The position numbers and the translations under genes are program-made. Below the pieces are notes generated by a model, which was not told the origin of the DNA, searched no databases, and saw only the letters and a list, made by a program, of their open reading frames with translations. This document shows positions 63,801-64,000 of a DNA stretch of 64,000 bases, in pieces; positions within the stretch are counted from its first letter, which is position 1, and each line of letters starts with the position of its first letter. Location: assembly GCA_021831785.1 (NCBI GenBank), contig JAKBMB010000020.1, forward strand, positions 157,140 through 221,139, in the 5' to 3' direction. Origin of the DNA: Deltaproteobacteria bacterium (GTDB lineage: Bacteria > Desulfobacterota > Binatia > Binatales > Binataceae).

Positions 63801-63890
63801 GTGTGGGTGTTGCACACCTGCGCTGATGAATATTTCCCTCCGGGGGACGAACTTCGACGGGTCGTAGACAAATTATTGATACCTGCATAA
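60822..63890 (+). CDS. Zinc ribbon-protein kinase-ORC/CDC6-like ATPase-CARF-like fusion protein
   Basis: 1022 residues from ATG 60822 (GGAG eight bases upstream). Domains in order: a Cys-rich ribbon (~6-30, RCPECNQPYG); a Ser/Thr-kinase-like domain (~45-290) with glycine loop GLNRGFYGAVF, AVKVIP (K73), catalytic HNDFHGGNIIV (D178, N183) and metal DLG (D209); a P-loop ATPase (~320-700) with Walker A LLFGMRGCGKTMLLRSL (343-350) and Walker B VLLFLLDDVST (511-518), of the ORC/CDC6 type; then a C-terminal Rossmann-like domain (~886-1022) with AAFGFEDRSPGSW and VLIDTTSLTKALIYEL, resembling CARF motifs. All kinase residues needed for catalysis are present. A signalling defence protein is inferred. 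Confidence 0.85.
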   Translation: MFEYSCFLHPQHKGASLDSRCPECNQPYGFPLEAAHLPRTINGKRVVEGLNRGFYGAVFKMQHPRTGRFYAVKVIPVQTYAPKEEGGYSKSFEREWRLHLDLSSAPVVARLEDQGENDINFGQCSIPCYWMEMEFVDGSALSQVIKSGPTSPRQAAQIAWDLLDVIEALQRRGQHHNDFHGGNIIVTRLSRAESRLSAIDPETGMKVLDLGSAAQETRSSDERLGDTHWVAKHILELLESYERTNIGADPALLRTCAQLRRVAEHYYGADKQRRPSPSDMKEMVRAAYYYAQRPFDVPVRLPSISTHYNARTLPPSFAPELLYDPSGRWAGRLQGPGPQLLFGMRGCGKTMLLRSLEWPARLRARKTSGPAYETRQEVAQRVSGETFLGVFVSCSALLRGPRPELIDRPVLRTFLAFAREIVRDVEACAFTEIGSVNYSELQGFAEVVHRAVPWFAVPSNPADVWELSRAIAQALSRAWDGDISNDLPPLLVFEELCRSTRRLVDIWANKVLLFLLDDVSTRVLPVQNVSELLSQLCIHSPLFGFKVSTENQTLELRTEGGEVAREGRDFEPFDLGLEVVAHLGGHEGAKFIASILQRRAAITEGAPRNPVKEILGSQSLETLAGNLRSGLADPVYWGLESLAGMCVGDIGDVLQLYETILQRGAEKPFPISSAIQHKAAIEIAEVKLRALAIREEWLYSHAVAFAQASHRELRRSSSRLRQHTRIHVNITEQDAPTLFPLLLKMVDAGVFVFIGGQSRSKAGGGQSRLQFKLAYRKMLGLPYRMPLSDRDRFEPENPKELRDWIEHPAAERLRWGKLPEEDRGSDGQTENGRQSLSHEAEQQIMQDIPKSPQPRGENGELPEAHTLFSVQTMLASEISAARVSLEDKHVIAAFGFEDRSPGSWRNLLAFGCPRRATLVQYPNEGKKKEIEAVLRDRGVSYDITLTGSYGHGDLVRQLIGSCDAAEAVLIDTTSLTKALIYELVTLALVERGDVWVLHTCADEYFPPGDELRRVVDKLLIPA

Positions 63891-63926
63891 ATAATGTCCT
63901 AAGATTCCAGCCGGCAGAGGTGGAAG

Positions 63927-64000
63927 ATGCGGCCGGTGGGAAGTGGGGAGAGGTTGGAGCAGCGGCGCCAGCGGGCGATCGCGTTGCTCAAGGAAGGGCA
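63927..64000 (+). CDS. Start of IS630-type transposase (cut by window edge)
   Basis: From ATG 63927 the frame reads MRPVGSGERLEQRRQRAIAL and then LKEG to the edge, like the N-terminal HTH of IS630-family transposases (xRPxGxxExLExRRxRA). Only 24 codons are visible, so the assignment is tentative. Confidence 0.45.
   Translation, partial: MRPVGSGERLEQRRQRAIALLKEG

Overview
The window is GC-rich bacterial chromosome, densely coded, probably from an uncultured proteobacterial or deltaproteobacterial-like lineage such as Binatota. That placement is inference from gene content only: many acyl-CoA dehydrogenases, a CoA-transferase, an LLM-class flavin enzyme, a GspC-type inner-membrane protein and a methanethiol-oxidase/SBP56 protein. 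No rRNA gene and no complete tRNA gene was seen.

Bases 1 to about 38,280 look like core chromosome. In order they hold: a truncated metallo-beta-lactamase-fold hydrolase; a PDZ protein; panB-panC behind a structured, terminator-bearing leader; a VapBC toxin-antitoxin pair; a nucleotide-excision-repair neighbourhood with uvrC and uvrB on the minus strand and a divergent uvrA on the plus strand, with two acyl-CoA dehydrogenases and pgeF between them; an RluA-type pseudouridine synthase; a sulfur/thiol cluster (OsmC-like protein, rhodanese, SBP56/methanethiol oxidase, membrane partner); a SnoaL-like protein and a CoA-transferase; comF, a methyltransferase, purM, purN, a glycosyltransferase and a glutaredoxin; an OmpA-like protein next to a 219-bp MITE-like element; glutamate-cysteine ligase, gspC, a GNAT and a DUF2333 protein; and a P3A-type H+-ATPase with a universal stress protein.

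At 38,282 the 3' half of a minus-strand tRNA-Thr(CGU) is followed by tandem 11-bp repeats and a tyrosine-recombinase integrase. This is the left junction of a genomic island that runs off the right edge, because no second tRNA copy was seen. The island carries an excisionase-like HTH gene; a frameshifted DUF5615 toxin with its DUF433 partner; a PLP decarboxylase between an intact and a decayed CGNR zinc-finger paralogue; a three-gene set of sigma-54 activator, low-molecular-weight phosphatase and HEPN-like protein; methyltransferase and hypothetical genes; a protein with three XRE-type HTH repeats next to a Fic gene with palindromic operators; a four-gene acyl-CoA metabolic block; a broken AbiEii gene followed by an AbiEi-Fic fusion; and an ArdC-like protein, SSB and small zinc protein as found on conjugative elements.

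The right end has two large genes in one orientation. One encodes a PD-(D/E)XK nuclease fused to a DUF2075 helicase. The other encodes a 1022-residue protein that joins a zinc ribbon, a protein kinase, an ORC/CDC6-like ATPase and a C-terminal CARF-like Rossmann domain. Together they are the strongest candidate for an undescribed system, most plausibly anti-phage defence. The start of an IS630-type transposase is cut by the window edge.
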